The position numbers were made by a program, and so were the translations under genes. Below are positions 49,829 to 58,625 of a stretch of 64,000 nt of DNA, one piece after another (positions within the stretch are counted from its first letter, which is position 1; each line of letters opens with the position of its first letter). The DNA is from Geomonas sp. Red32 (lineage in GTDB: Bacteria; Desulfobacterota; Desulfuromonadia; Geobacterales; Geobacteraceae). The stretch is taken from positions 124,001 through 188,000 of the forward strand of contig NZ_JAKLOY010000010.1 of assembly GCF_023652955.1 (NCBI RefSeq), read 5' to 3'. The notes beneath the pieces were generated by a model, which did no database searches, had not been told where the DNA came from, and saw only the letters and a list, made by a program, of their open reading frames with translations.

Positions 49829-51451
49829 TTGGACTGGGAATGCTGTTGGAGTAGAGAGGAAATAGCCGCCGACGCCTGCCCCTACATCGGGGAGGGGGAG
49901 GAGGATCTGTACGGCTCCCAGCGCCGGCGGGTGGTGGAGAAGTGCGTTGAATGCCCCCGTTTCAAGAACGATCTGGCCCGCATGAAAGCCGAGGGGCATC
50001 CCCTCTCGGATCTCCTCCCCTACATACTCGCCGAGTTCCAGGAGCAGAAGTCCCAGATGGGGGCCATGCTGAGCTTTTTGAACAGCAAGACCCGCGAGAT
50101 CAAGTTCCTGCGTGAGGTAAGCCTGGTCCTGCAGACCTCGATCGACATCGACGAGGTCCTCTCGGTGGCCATGACCGCCATCACCGCCGGCAAGGGGTTC
50201 GGGATGAACCGGGCCTTCTTGCTGATGACCGACAAGGAGCGGCGCAACATCAAGGGGTACCTCGGGGTGGGGCCGCGCGACTACGAGGAAGCATGGCGGA
50301 CCTGGGAGGACATCAGCCGGTCGAACTTCACCCTGAAGGAGCTGGCCAAGAACTTCCAGAAGACCAAGCTCACCTCGGAGAAGGTCAAGTTTCACGACAT
50401 CCTGGAGCAGCTGACCGTTCCCCTGGCGGACCAGGGGCATATCTTCAACCGGGCTCTGCAGGGGAAAAAGCCGATCCTGGTGGAGAACGCCCTCAATAAC
50501 CCGGACCTCGACCGCGGCCTGGCCCGCATCCTCGGGGTCGACTGTTTCCTGGTCATGCCGCTCATCTCCAGAAACCGGAGGGTCGGCATCATCATCGCCG
50601 ACAACTGCATCACCCACAAGCCGATCACCCTGCAGGACATGCAGTCCCTGGAGACCTTCGCCTTCCCGGTCGCCTTCGCGCTGGAGCGTGCCTCCCTCTA
50701 CGACCGGCTGCAGGAGGAGGTCACCAAGCTCAAGCTCGCCAACCAGAAGCTTTTCGAGCAGCAGGCGTTGATCGTCAAGATGGAGAAGATGGCGCTGGTC
50801 GGCAAGATCACCTCCAGCATCGCCCACTCCATCCGCAACCCCCTGATGGTGATCGGCGGCTTCGCCCGCACCCTCCTAAAGGCGAGCGCCGAGGACGACG
50901 AGAAGCGGAGCTACCTGGAATCGATCGTCCGGGAGGCCCGCCAGCTGGAGACCGTCCTCTCCGAGGTGCTCGACTATTCGGAGTCGCTCTTCCCGGTCAT
51001 GGACTTCTGGGACTTGAACGAGCTGGTTTCGGCGACCCTGGCGGACCTCTCAGAAGGGATCGAGCAGGCGGGGGTGGTGCTGGTGAGCGAGCTCTCCCCG
51101 GACCTCCCCATGGTGAAGATCGATTACAAGCAGATCGGCTACTGCATAAAGACCATCGTGAGCACCGCGCTCTCCCACCTGGCGCCGGGAGGGGAGCTGC
51201 GAGTCGCGAGCCAGAAGGATGCGAGCGGCGTGCTGCTCGTCATCACCGACACCGGTCCCCCTATGAGCGAGGAGGACCAGGAGTCCCTTACCGCCCCGTT
51301 CTTCCAGACCCAGGAGATGGGGGCCGGCGTGGGGCTCTCCCTCTGCCGGACGATCCTGGAGCGGCAGGGAAGCTCCCTCACCCTGGCCGCCAGCCCGGCC
51401 GGGGGGAACACCTACCAGATCAAACTGCTGACGAGAAAGGAGAGTATCTAG
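49829..51451 (+). CDS. GAF-domain sensor histidine kinase with atypical ATP lid
   Basis: About 540 residues. The TTG at 49829 has GGAGG four bases upstream and fits the mapped promoter; an ATG eight codons earlier (49805) has none and would be nearly leaderless. The N-terminal 45 residues carry a Cys cluster (ECCW, ACPY, KCVECP), a likely metal or redox site. A GAF domain spans about 85-250. The phosphoacceptor is in SSIAHSIRNPLMVIGGFART. In the ATPase domain the N-box reads KQIGYCIKTIVSTALSHL with no Asn, while DTGPPM and GAGVGLSLCRTILERQGS keep the G1 and G2 shape. The gene precedes a response regulator by two bases. Confidence 0.87.
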   Translation: MDWECCWSREEIAADACPYIGEGEEDLYGSQRRRVVEKCVECPRFKNDLARMKAEGHPLSDLLPYILAEFQEQKSQMGAMLSFLNSKTREIKFLREVSLVLQTSIDIDEVLSVAMTAITAGKGFGMNRAFLLMTDKERRNIKGYLGVGPRDYEEAWRTWEDISRSNFTLKELAKNFQKTKLTSEKVKFHDILEQLTVPLADQGHIFNRALQGKKPILVENALNNPDLDRGLARILGVDCFLVMPLISRNRRVGIIIADNCITHKPITLQDMQSLETFAFPVAFALERASLYDRLQEEVTKLKLANQKLFEQQALIVKMEKMALVGKITSSIAHSIRNPLMVIGGFARTLLKASAEDDEKRSYLESIVREARQLETVLSEVLDYSESLFPVMDFWDLNELVSATLADLSEGIEQAGVVLVSELSPDLPMVKIDYKQIGYCIKTIVSTALSHLAPGGELRVASQKDASGVLLVITDTGPPMSEEDQESLTAPFFQTQEMGAGVGLSLCRTILERQGSSLTLAASPAGGNTYQIKLLTRKESI

Positions 51452-51453
51452 TC

Positions 51454-51834
51454 ATGGCGAAATTGCTCGTGGTGGACGACGAGGCCAACATCCGTCTCCT
51501 CTACTCCCAGGAACTGAGTGACGAAGGGTATGACGTGGTGACCGCCGCCAGCGCTATCGAGGCGGCAGAGAAACTGCAGTCGGAGACCTTCGACCTGGCG
51601 GTTTTGGACATCAAGCTGAAAAACGAGAGCGGTATCGATCTTTTGCAGCGGATCGTGAAGGAGCGTCAAAACCTCCCGGTCATCCTCTGCACCGCCTTCT
51701 CCTGCTACAAGGACGACTTCTCGGCCTGGCTTGCCGAGGGGTACGTGGTGAAGTCGAGCGACATGCAGGAACTCAAAGACGAGATCAAGCGGGTCCTGGC
51801 CAAGAGACAGAAGGCCGCCGCCACTGCAAGCTGA
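51454..51834 (+). CDS. Single-domain response regulator
   Basis: 126 residues, a receiver domain alone. Acid pocket KLLVVDDEANIRL, phosphoacceptor Asp in FDLAVLDIKLKNESG, Thr in VILCTAFSCYKDD and Lys in YVVKSSDMQELK. It has no output domain and ends with a short Lys/Ala tail. It probably passes signal to another protein or acts in a phosphorelay with the kinase just upstream. The next gene starts 56 bp downstream and may be in the same transcript. Confidence 0.93.
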   Translation: MAKLLVVDDEANIRLLYSQELSDEGYDVVTAASAIEAAEKLQSETFDLAVLDIKLKNESGIDLLQRIVKERQNLPVILCTAFSCYKDDFSAWLAEGYVVKSSDMQELKDEIKRVLAKRQKAAATAS

Positions 51835-51890
51835 ACCGGAACCTGGCAAACTGACAACAACCTAACTGATGCAATGGAGGTGGTGACTTT

Positions 51891-54401
51891 ATGAAGGCTG
51901 TCATTATGGCTGGGGGCTTCGGTACCCGCATGCAACCCCTTACCTGCAACATACCCAAACCCATGGTTCCGCTTGTGAACCGTCCCATCATGCTGCACAT
52001 CGTCGAGCTCCTCAAGAAGTACCAGATCACGGACCTGGTGATGCTCCTCTACCACCAGCCGAGCGTTATCAAGAACTTCTTCCGCGACGGCGCCGACCTG
52101 GGAGTCCGGATCACCTACGTCACTCCCCTGGAGGACATGGGAACCGCCGGCGCAGTGAAGTGCGCCGAGAAGTACCTCGACGAGCGCTTCCTCATCATCT
52201 CGGGCGACCTGTTGACCGACTTCAACCTCCAGAAGGTGATCGACTTTCACGAGACCAACAAGGCGCTCGCCACCATCACCCTCACCTCGGTGAAGGACCC
52301 CCTGCAGTTCGGGGTCGTCATCACCGACAAGGACAAGCGGATCACCCAGTTCCTCGAGAAGCCCGGCTGGGGCGAGGTGATCTCCGACACCATCAACACG
52401 GGTATCTACGTCCTCGAGCCGGAGATCTTCAAGTACATCCCCGAGGGGGAGAACTTCGATTTCTCCCAGGACCTCTTCCCGCTCCTTCTGAAGAAGAAAT
52501 CGCCGCTCTTCGGCTTCCCGGTCAAGGGATACTGGCGCGACATCGGCAACACCGACTCCTACCGGGAGGCCCACCACGACATCCTGAAGGGGAAGGTGAG
52601 CGTCAAGATCGACGAGCCGAGGAGGGAGTCGGCCGGCAAGGACCTAAGGCTCGGGCTCGACGTGCGGCTTGGCGATGGAACGGCCACCGAGGGGACCGTG
52701 GTGGTGGGGGACAACTCCCAGGTCAAGGGGGGAGCCGAACTCAAGGACTGCGTGATCGGCAGAAACTGCACCATCGAGCCGGGGGTGAAGCTCTCGCGCT
52801 GCGTGATCTGGGACAACGTCTTCATCAAGAAGGGGGCCAAGATCGTCGACGCCGTCATCTGCAACAACGTGAGCGTCGGCCAGTCGACCGTCATGGAGGA
52901 AGGTGTGGTGATCGCCGACGACACCTCCATCGGCGAGGAGAGCTACATCAAGAGAGACGTCAAGGTCTGGCCGCGCAAGGTCATCGAGGCGGGCTCCACG
53001 GTCACCGGCAACCTCATCTGGGGTGAGCGCTGGAAGAAGTCCCTCTTCGAGGGGGAGATGGTCAAGGGGCTCGCCAATATCGAGCTCACTCCGGAATTCG
53101 TGGCCAAGCTCGGGTGCGCCTACGGCACCTCGCTTCCCAAGGGGAGCCACGTGCTGGTCGGCCGCGATTCGACCCTTTCCTCCCGCATGCTCAAGCGAAG
53201 CTTCCTGGGGGGGATCCTCTCCGCCGGGGTCAACGTCCGCGATATCAGGATGGTCTCGCTGCCGGTCCTGCGCTACAAGCTCCGCACCTTCGGCGAGGTG
53301 GGAGGGGTGCACTTCCGCCAGTCGATGGAAGACCCGGCCACCACCGAGATCGTCTTTCTGGACGCGGATGGCCTCGACTTTTCGAGCTCGATGGGGAAAA
53401 ACGTCGAGCGCATCTTCTACAAGGAGAACTTCCGCCGGGCCCACCACATGGAGCCGGGGGGGATCACCGAGCTCCCGCAGGTCCTCGACTTCTACCGCGA
53501 AGGGTTCTTCCGCGGCCTCGACCAGCAGGTGATCCGCAACAACGGCGCCAAGGTGGTGATCGACTTCAACCACTCCGCGGCCGGCCAGATCCTCCCCCAG
53601 ATCCTCAACGATCTCGGTGTGGAGGTGATCGGGCTCAACACCTACCTCGACGAGCAGCGCGGCTTCAAGAGCCTGGACGAGAAGCCCAACAGCCTCCAGC
53701 AACTCTCCAAGATCGTGGTCACCTTGGAGGCGCGGGCGGGCTTCTGGCTCGATCCCAACGCCGAAGAGGTGGTGCTGATCGACGAGACCGGAAAGATCTA
53801 TCCCCCGGAAGAGCTCCTCTCGCTCATCACCGCCCTGGTCCTGAAGAGCGGGGCCAAAGGGGCCTTCGCGGTGCCGGTCTCGGCCCCTTCGGTCATCGAG
53901 CAGATGGCCGGGGAAAACGGCTGCTCGGTGAGAAGGACCAAGAGCATGGAGCGCGCCATGATCGAGGCCGCCATCTCCCCGGAGGTGGTCATGGCCGGCT
54001 CCATGGGGGGGCGCTTCGCCTTCCCGAAGTTCCAGGCCGCCTTCGACGGGATGTTCACCATCGCCAAGACCATCGAGCTGGCCGCCGTCTGCGGGATGCC
54101 GCTCTCCAAGGTGTTGGCCGAGGTTCCCCGCCGCTCGTTCCTGCAGGGGAAGGTCCCCTGCGTCTGGGAGAAAAAAGGGGGGATCATGCGGAAGATGAGC
54201 GAGGACAGCCTCGACAAGGAGGCAAGCTTCATCGACGGCATCAAGGTCACCTTCGGCCAGGACTGGGCGCTGGTGCTTCCCGACCAGTACCAGCCCTTCA
54301 TTCACGTCGTGGCCGAGGCCAAGGATCCCAAGACCGCCCAGCACCTTTTGAACGACTACATGCAGAAGGTCGACCGCTGGAAAAAGGAGCTGCCGCAGTA
54401 G
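51891..54401 (+). CDS. Nucleotidyltransferase / left-handed helix / phosphohexomutase-like fusion
   Basis: 836 residues. Residues 1-230 are a sugar-phosphate nucleotidyltransferase (MAGGFGTRMQPLTCNIPKPM, then GTAGAVKCAEKYLDE, ISGDLL). About 250-370 is a hexapeptide left-handed beta-helix (CVIGRNCTIEPGVKLSRCVI). About 385-836 resembles phosphomannomutase/phosphoglucomutase, starting GTSLPKGSHVLVGRDSTLSS. The catalytic TASHNP serine loop is absent (the region reads GGVHFRQSMEDPATTEIVFL), and the DGDxDR metal loop is replaced by IDETGKIYP. The family is known from actinobacteria and cyanobacteria as mannose-1-phosphate guanylyltransferase-like. The mutase half is therefore probably regulatory or sugar-binding. 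It would supply GDP-mannose or an NDP-glucose to glycogen or surface glycan synthesis. Confidence 0.85.
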   Translation: MKAVIMAGGFGTRMQPLTCNIPKPMVPLVNRPIMLHIVELLKKYQITDLVMLLYHQPSVIKNFFRDGADLGVRITYVTPLEDMGTAGAVKCAEKYLDERFLIISGDLLTDFNLQKVIDFHETNKALATITLTSVKDPLQFGVVITDKDKRITQFLEKPGWGEVISDTINTGIYVLEPEIFKYIPEGENFDFSQDLFPLLLKKKSPLFGFPVKGYWRDIGNTDSYREAHHDILKGKVSVKIDEPRRESAGKDLRLGLDVRLGDGTATEGTVVVGDNSQVKGGAELKDCVIGRNCTIEPGVKLSRCVIWDNVFIKKGAKIVDAVICNNVSVGQSTVMEEGVVIADDTSIGEESYIKRDVKVWPRKVIEAGSTVTGNLIWGERWKKSLFEGEMVKGLANIELTPEFVAKLGCAYGTSLPKGSHVLVGRDSTLSSRMLKRSFLGGILSAGVNVRDIRMVSLPVLRYKLRTFGEVGGVHFRQSMEDPATTEIVFLDADGLDFSSSMGKNVERIFYKENFRRAHHMEPGGITELPQVLDFYREGFFRGLDQQVIRNNGAKVVIDFNHSAAGQILPQILNDLGVEVIGLNTYLDEQRGFKSLDEKPNSLQQLSKIVVTLEARAGFWLDPNAEEVVLIDETGKIYPPEELLSLITALVLKSGAKGAFAVPVSAPSVIEQMAGENGCSVRRTKSMERAMIEAAISPEVVMAGSMGGRFAFPKFQAAFDGMFTIAKTIELAAVCGMPLSKVLAEVPRRSFLQGKVPCVWEKKGGIMRKMSEDSLDKEASFIDGIKVTFGQDWALVLPDQYQPFIHVVAEAKDPKTAQHLLNDYMQKVDRWKKELPQ

Positions 54402-54441
54402 AGGAGTTCACTCTCTCCCAGGCGATTTAGCAGCCGAATCG

Positions 54442-54486
54442 GCGGCCCCCTGACCCCCAGGACGTGGGAAGGGGGCCGCTTCCGTT
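54442..54486 (+). terminator. Terminator after the fusion gene
   Basis: GCGGCCCCCT at 54442-54451 pairs with AGGGGGCCGC at 54470-54479, followed by TTCCGTT. The T run is poor, so termination may be partial and the amylase gene partly read through. Confidence 0.6.
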
Positions 54487-54510
54487 AAAGAGAAAAGCCG
54501 TAGTGACGAG

Positions 54511-56688
54511 GTGACCGTGACCGCACCGCTGTGCGTCTCCTTTCTCTGGCACATGCACCAGCCTTTCTACAAGGACCCGGTGGCCGGTGAGTACATCCTC
54601 CCCTGGACGTACCTCCACGCGATCAAGGACTACTACGACATGCCGGCCATCGTGGAGGCATCTCCCGAGGCACGGGTGACCTTCAACCTGGTCCCGTCGC
54701 TCATCGAACAGCTCCTCGACTACGCCGCCGGGACCGCGGTCGATCCCTTCCTGGTCCGGGGGAAGATGGCCCCGGCAGACTTGGGGGAAGACGACCGCCT
54801 CTTCATCCTGGAGAACTTCTTCTCGGCGAACCGGCAGCGGATGATCGAGCCTAACCCGCGCTACCTGGAGCTCTTCTCCCTGGCGGGACAGGGGATGCCG
54901 GGGACCAGCCGGCGGGCGCTGCGCCGGCTGGGGGACCAGGAGATCCTCGACCTCCAGGTCTGGTTCTACCTTGCCTGGACCGGCGAGGCCGCCCGCCGCC
55001 ACTTCCCGGTTTTCGGGGAGCTGATCCGCAAGGGGAGGGGGTTCACCGCCGCCGATAAGGAGCTTCTCTTCGAGACCCAGCGGGAGCTTATCGGGAGGAT
55101 CGTGCCGCTGTACCGGCGGCTCCAGGAGGAGGGGAGGATCGAGATCTCGGTCACCCCGTATTTCCACCCGATCCTTCCCCTCTTGTGCGATACGGAGATC
55201 GCCAAGGTGGCGTTACCCCGCGCGCATCTCCCGAGACGCCCCTACTGCCACCCGGGTGACGCCCGCGTCCAGGTGAAGAAGGCGCTCTCCTACTTCGAGG
55301 AGCTCTTCGGCGCCCGCCCCCGCGGGATGTGGCCCGCCGAGGGGGCGGTGAGCGACGAGGCCCTCGCCATCATGGCGCAGGAGGGGCTCTGCTGGACCGC
55401 CTCCGACGAGGGGGTGCTGGCCCATACCCTCCCTGCGGGGCTTGGGCGGGAGCGGGAGGCCATCTACCACCCGTACGCGTTTTCCCAGGAGGGACGCGAC
55501 CTGGGGATGTTCTTCCGCGATCACCTCCTCTCCGACCTGATCGGCTTCACCTACTCGCAGTGGGACAGCGAGCGGGCGGTCCAGGATTTCGTCTCCCGCC
55601 TGCAGGGGGTCCGCCAGCGTTCCCATGGGAGCCGGGTGGTTCCTATTATCATGGATGGGGAAAACGCCTGGGAGTATTTTCCGGTCAACGGCTACCCCTT
55701 TCTCACCCGGCTCTACCGCGCCATCGAGAAGACTCCCGGTCTCGAGACCGCCACCTTCTGCGAGGTGCTGGAACGGGTCCCGGAGCGAAGGGCGCTGGGT
55801 CATGTCCATCCCGGATCCTGGATCAACGCGAACTTCGCCATCTGGGTGGGGCATCGCGAGAAGAACCTCGGCTGGGAGGACCTCGAGAAGGCACGCAGGA
55901 GAGCGGTACAAGAGAGCCGCGCGGTGGCCGGGCTCCTCGAGGGAAGGGAGGTAGACGACCCCGCCGCCCGCCTGGCCTGCACCTCGCTGCAGGCCGCCCA
56001 GGGGAGCGACTGGTTCTGGTGGTACGGCGACGACCATTACTCGGCCCACGCCTTGGGCTTCGACCTTTTGTTCCGCAGCCACCTGATGAACGTCTACCGC
56101 CTGCTGGGGCTAACGGTCCCGGACGAGCTTCTCAAGCCGATCAAGCGGCAGCACGCCCCCGGCTTCGTCCGCGAGCCCTCCTCCTCCATCACCCCGGCCA
56201 TCACCGGAGCGGTCACCGATTACTTCGAGTGGCTGGGGGCGGGGCTCTACGACCTGACCAAGCTCTCCTCCGCCATGCACGCTGGGGAGGGGACCCTCCA
56301 GTCCCTCTACTACGGCTTCGACCGCGACCATCTCTATTTCCGGGTGGACGGGGTCCACTCGTTGGAAAAGGTGCTGGGAGCAGCGGACCACCTGGTGATC
56401 CATCTGTCGGTGAGGGGAAGGTGGCGGGTGGAACTGGATCCCGGCCGCGGGGAGGGAGAGCTTCAGATCGAGGAGGGGGCGGGGTGGCAACCTTCCGGTA
56501 CCGGTGCCCGCTGGCAGGTGGGTAAGATCGCCGAGGCCGCCCTTCCCCTTGCGCCTCTGGGGCTTCTCCCGGGAGACGGTTTCCTGGTTTCCCTGTTCCT
56601 GGAGAGAGATGGGGCGGAGTCCGGCCGCTGGCCGGTGGACGGGGAGCTCCTTCTCGTCTGTCCCGGTGAGGGAATGGAGCCCGAGTGA
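54511..56688 (+). CDS. Glycoside hydrolase family 57 (alpha-amylase/branching-type)
   Basis: 725 residues from GTG 54511 (GTG 54517 is the alternative). The barrel begins CVSFLWHMHQPFYKDP, the HxHQP hallmark of GH57. Further family motifs are GARPRGMWPAEGAVSDEAL, holding the catalytic Glu, and VVPIIMDGENAWEYFPVNGY, holding the catalytic Asp. A C-terminal all-beta domain starts about residue 600 (YYGFDRDHLYFRVDGVHSLE). Members cleave or branch alpha-glucans such as glycogen. Lying 174 bp before glgA, it is probably part of glycogen turnover. Confidence 0.88.
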   Translation: MTVTAPLCVSFLWHMHQPFYKDPVAGEYILPWTYLHAIKDYYDMPAIVEASPEARVTFNLVPSLIEQLLDYAAGTAVDPFLVRGKMAPADLGEDDRLFILENFFSANRQRMIEPNPRYLELFSLAGQGMPGTSRRALRRLGDQEILDLQVWFYLAWTGEAARRHFPVFGELIRKGRGFTAADKELLFETQRELIGRIVPLYRRLQEEGRIEISVTPYFHPILPLLCDTEIAKVALPRAHLPRRPYCHPGDARVQVKKALSYFEELFGARPRGMWPAEGAVSDEALAIMAQEGLCWTASDEGVLAHTLPAGLGREREAIYHPYAFSQEGRDLGMFFRDHLLSDLIGFTYSQWDSERAVQDFVSRLQGVRQRSHGSRVVPIIMDGENAWEYFPVNGYPFLTRLYRAIEKTPGLETATFCEVLERVPERRALGHVHPGSWINANFAIWVGHREKNLGWEDLEKARRRAVQESRAVAGLLEGREVDDPAARLACTSLQAAQGSDWFWWYGDDHYSAHALGFDLLFRSHLMNVYRLLGLTVPDELLKPIKRQHAPGFVREPSSSITPAITGAVTDYFEWLGAGLYDLTKLSSAMHAGEGTLQSLYYGFDRDHLYFRVDGVHSLEKVLGAADHLVIHLSVRGRWRVELDPGRGEGELQIEEGAGWQPSGTGARWQVGKIAEAALPLAPLGLLPGDGFLVSLFLERDGAESGRWPVDGELLLVCPGEGMEPE

Positions 56689-56862
56689 AAAGTCTATGTA
56701 AAATAAGGGGTTTTGTGCCGGGCGGAGACGGTGTGCCGGCCGGCGGGGCTTCCCGGTTTGGGCCTTCCGGCTGCCGGGAAATGCCCTTCCGAGAAAACCC
56801 TTTACTTGGCTGGGGTTCTAATCTAAAATACCCTATTATATCGGTATGTTAGAGGTTTTCAC

Positions 56863-58335
56863 ATGAAGATTCTTTTTGTTGCCTCCGAGGTTACTCCCTT
56901 TGCCAAGACCGGGGGGCTCGCGGACGTGGCTGGCGCACTCCCCAAAACCCTCCGTGCCCTGGGCCACGATGTCCGGATCATGATGCCCTTTTACTCGGTT
57001 GTCGAGCGGGGCGGCATGGCGGTAAGGAAGGGGCGCAAAAGCGCCTCGGTCTTTGTCGACGGTGCCGAGAAGAAAGGGTTCCTCCGCCAGGCGGCGTTGG
57101 GGGACATCCCCGTCTACCTCATCGAGAACAAGGAATACTTCACCCGCGACGAGCTCTACGGCACCGCCAGCGGCGATTATACGGACAACGCCGAGCGTTT
57201 CTCCTTTTTCTGCCGCTGCGTGCTGGAACTCTTGAAGAAGATGGATTTCCGCCCGGACATCATCCACTGCCACGACTGGCAGACCGCGCTGATCCCCCAC
57301 TATCTTAAGCACGAGAGGAAGAACGATCCCTTCTTCGCCAGGACCGGGATCATCTTCACCATCCATAACCTCGCCTACCAGGGACAGTTCCCCCCCGAGA
57401 TGATGGAGACCATGGGGCTTTCCCCGGAGTGCTTCAACATCGACGGCCTGGAGTTCTACGGTAAGATCAATCTCATGAAGACCGGCATCCTTTCCGCCGA
57501 CCTGGTCACCACGGTTTCCGAGAACTACTGCCGGGAGATCCAGACCGAGGAGATGGGGTGCGGGCTGGACGGCGTGCTGCGGACCAGGAAGGACGACCTG
57601 GCCGGCATCCTCAACGGTGTCGACTACGAGGCGTGGAACCCGGCCACCGATAAGGACATCATGAAGAACTACAGCCACGCTTCCCTCTCCGGAAAGGTGG
57701 TTGACAAGATCAGCCTGCAGCGGCTGATGGGGCTCGCCAGTGGGCCGGACATCCCGCTCATCGGCATGGTCTCGCGCATGGTGGCCCACAAGGGTTTCGA
57801 CCTGATCGCCGATCTCCTCCCGCAGCTGGCCAAGGCTCCGCTGCAGCTCGTCCTGCTCGGTTCGGGCGACGAGCGGTACATGAAGGCCTTTGCCGACGCC
57901 AAGGCGAGCGGTGCCCGCAACATCGCCTTCTCCACCGGCTTCGACCATGCGCTGGCTCCCAAGATCTATGCCGGGAGCGACATGTTCCTGATGCCCTCCT
58001 TCTTCGAGCCGTGCGGGCTCGGACAGCTGATCGCCATGCGCTACGGGAGCGTTCCGGTGGTGCGCAAAACCGGCGGCCTGGCCGACAGTGTCTTCGATCC
58101 CCGCGACAGCGAGCGGACCCCCAACGGGTTCGTCTTCGAGGAGTACACGGCGGAGGCGCTCTGGGATACCATCAACCGCGCGCTGGCGGCCTACCAGGAC
58201 AAGACCTTCTGGAAAAAGCTGATGCGGCGGGGGATGAGCTCCGATTACTCGTGGCAGAACTCGGTACACAAGTACCTCGACCTGTACCGCAGGGCCCTGT
58301 CGAGAAGGGGGGTGACCGGCGATGCTGCCAAATGA
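56863..58335 (+). CDS. glgA: Glycogen synthase
   Basis: 490 residues. The glucose-donor loop is ASEVTPFAKTGGLADVAGAL and the C-terminal donor-site motif is EPCGLGQLIAMRYGSVPVV then RKTGGLADSVFDPRD. The acceptor half contains HCHDWQTALIPHYL. It extends alpha-1,4-glucan from ADP-glucose (the bacterial donor). The 174 bp upstream have no gene and hold TATTAT at 56834 as a possible -10. Its final 14 bp overlap a small acidic gene. Confidence 0.95.
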   Translation: MKILFVASEVTPFAKTGGLADVAGALPKTLRALGHDVRIMMPFYSVVERGGMAVRKGRKSASVFVDGAEKKGFLRQAALGDIPVYLIENKEYFTRDELYGTASGDYTDNAERFSFFCRCVLELLKKMDFRPDIIHCHDWQTALIPHYLKHERKNDPFFARTGIIFTIHNLAYQGQFPPEMMETMGLSPECFNIDGLEFYGKINLMKTGILSADLVTTVSENYCREIQTEEMGCGLDGVLRTRKDDLAGILNGVDYEAWNPATDKDIMKNYSHASLSGKVVDKISLQRLMGLASGPDIPLIGMVSRMVAHKGFDLIADLLPQLAKAPLQLVLLGSGDERYMKAFADAKASGARNIAFSTGFDHALAPKIYAGSDMFLMPSFFEPCGLGQLIAMRYGSVPVVRKTGGLADSVFDPRDSERTPNGFVFEEYTAEALWDTINRALAAYQDKTFWKKLMRRGMSSDYSWQNSVHKYLDLYRRALSRRGVTGDAAK

Positions 58336-58492
58336 CGATCTGGAAGCGCTGGCGGCCGAGGTCCGCAAGCAGATCCAGAACAACAACAACTTCCTGGAAA
58401 GGGTTCTCGACGAGGATTATGACGACGAGGATGGAGTGGGCGACGAGGAACCGGTAACCGACGAGGACATCGAGGAGTTCGAAGAACTTTAA
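58322..58492 (+). CDS. Small acidic protein overlapping glgA, function unknown
   Basis: 56 residues from ATG 58322, inside the end of glgA in another frame, to TAA 58490-58492. The N-terminal half is a helix-like stretch (LEALAAEVRKQIQNNNNFLE) and the C-terminal half is very acidic (DEDYDDEDGVGDEE and DEDIEEFEEL). With more than twenty Asp and Glu it would be disordered or bind a basic partner. No family is recognised. It is short but has clean coding character, a start coupled to the glgA stop, and a bidirectional terminator right after it. It may regulate or interact with glycogen synthase. Confidence 0.68.
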   Translation: MLPNDDLEALAAEVRKQIQNNNNFLERVLDEDYDDEDGVGDEEPVTDEDIEEFEEL

Positions 58493-58564
58493 CGTTCTCC
58501 TCCCTACGCGGAAAGGTGGCCCCCCCCGAAGAACCTTTATCAGCTTCGGAACAACATGGAAAAG

Positions 58565-58605
58565 AAAAGGCCGGCAGAGAGGTTTCCCTCTTCTGCCGGC
58601 CTTTT
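58565..58605. terminator. Bidirectional rho-independent terminator
   Basis: AAAGGCCGGCAGAGAGG and CCCTCTTCTGCCGGCCTTTT make a long symmetrical hairpin with A and T runs on the two sides. It would end the glgA transcript (+) and the convergent lipoprotein transcript (-). Confidence 0.9.
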
Positions 58606-58625
58606 ATGTTTGGGCTGGTGGTGGC

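Noticed and set aside
52644-54344. 566-codon minus-strand frame over the fusion gene
   Set aside because: Shadow frame produced by high GC; the + strand has a full multi-domain protein.
56836-58389. 517-codon minus-strand frame over glgA
   Set aside because: Shadow of glycogen synthase.
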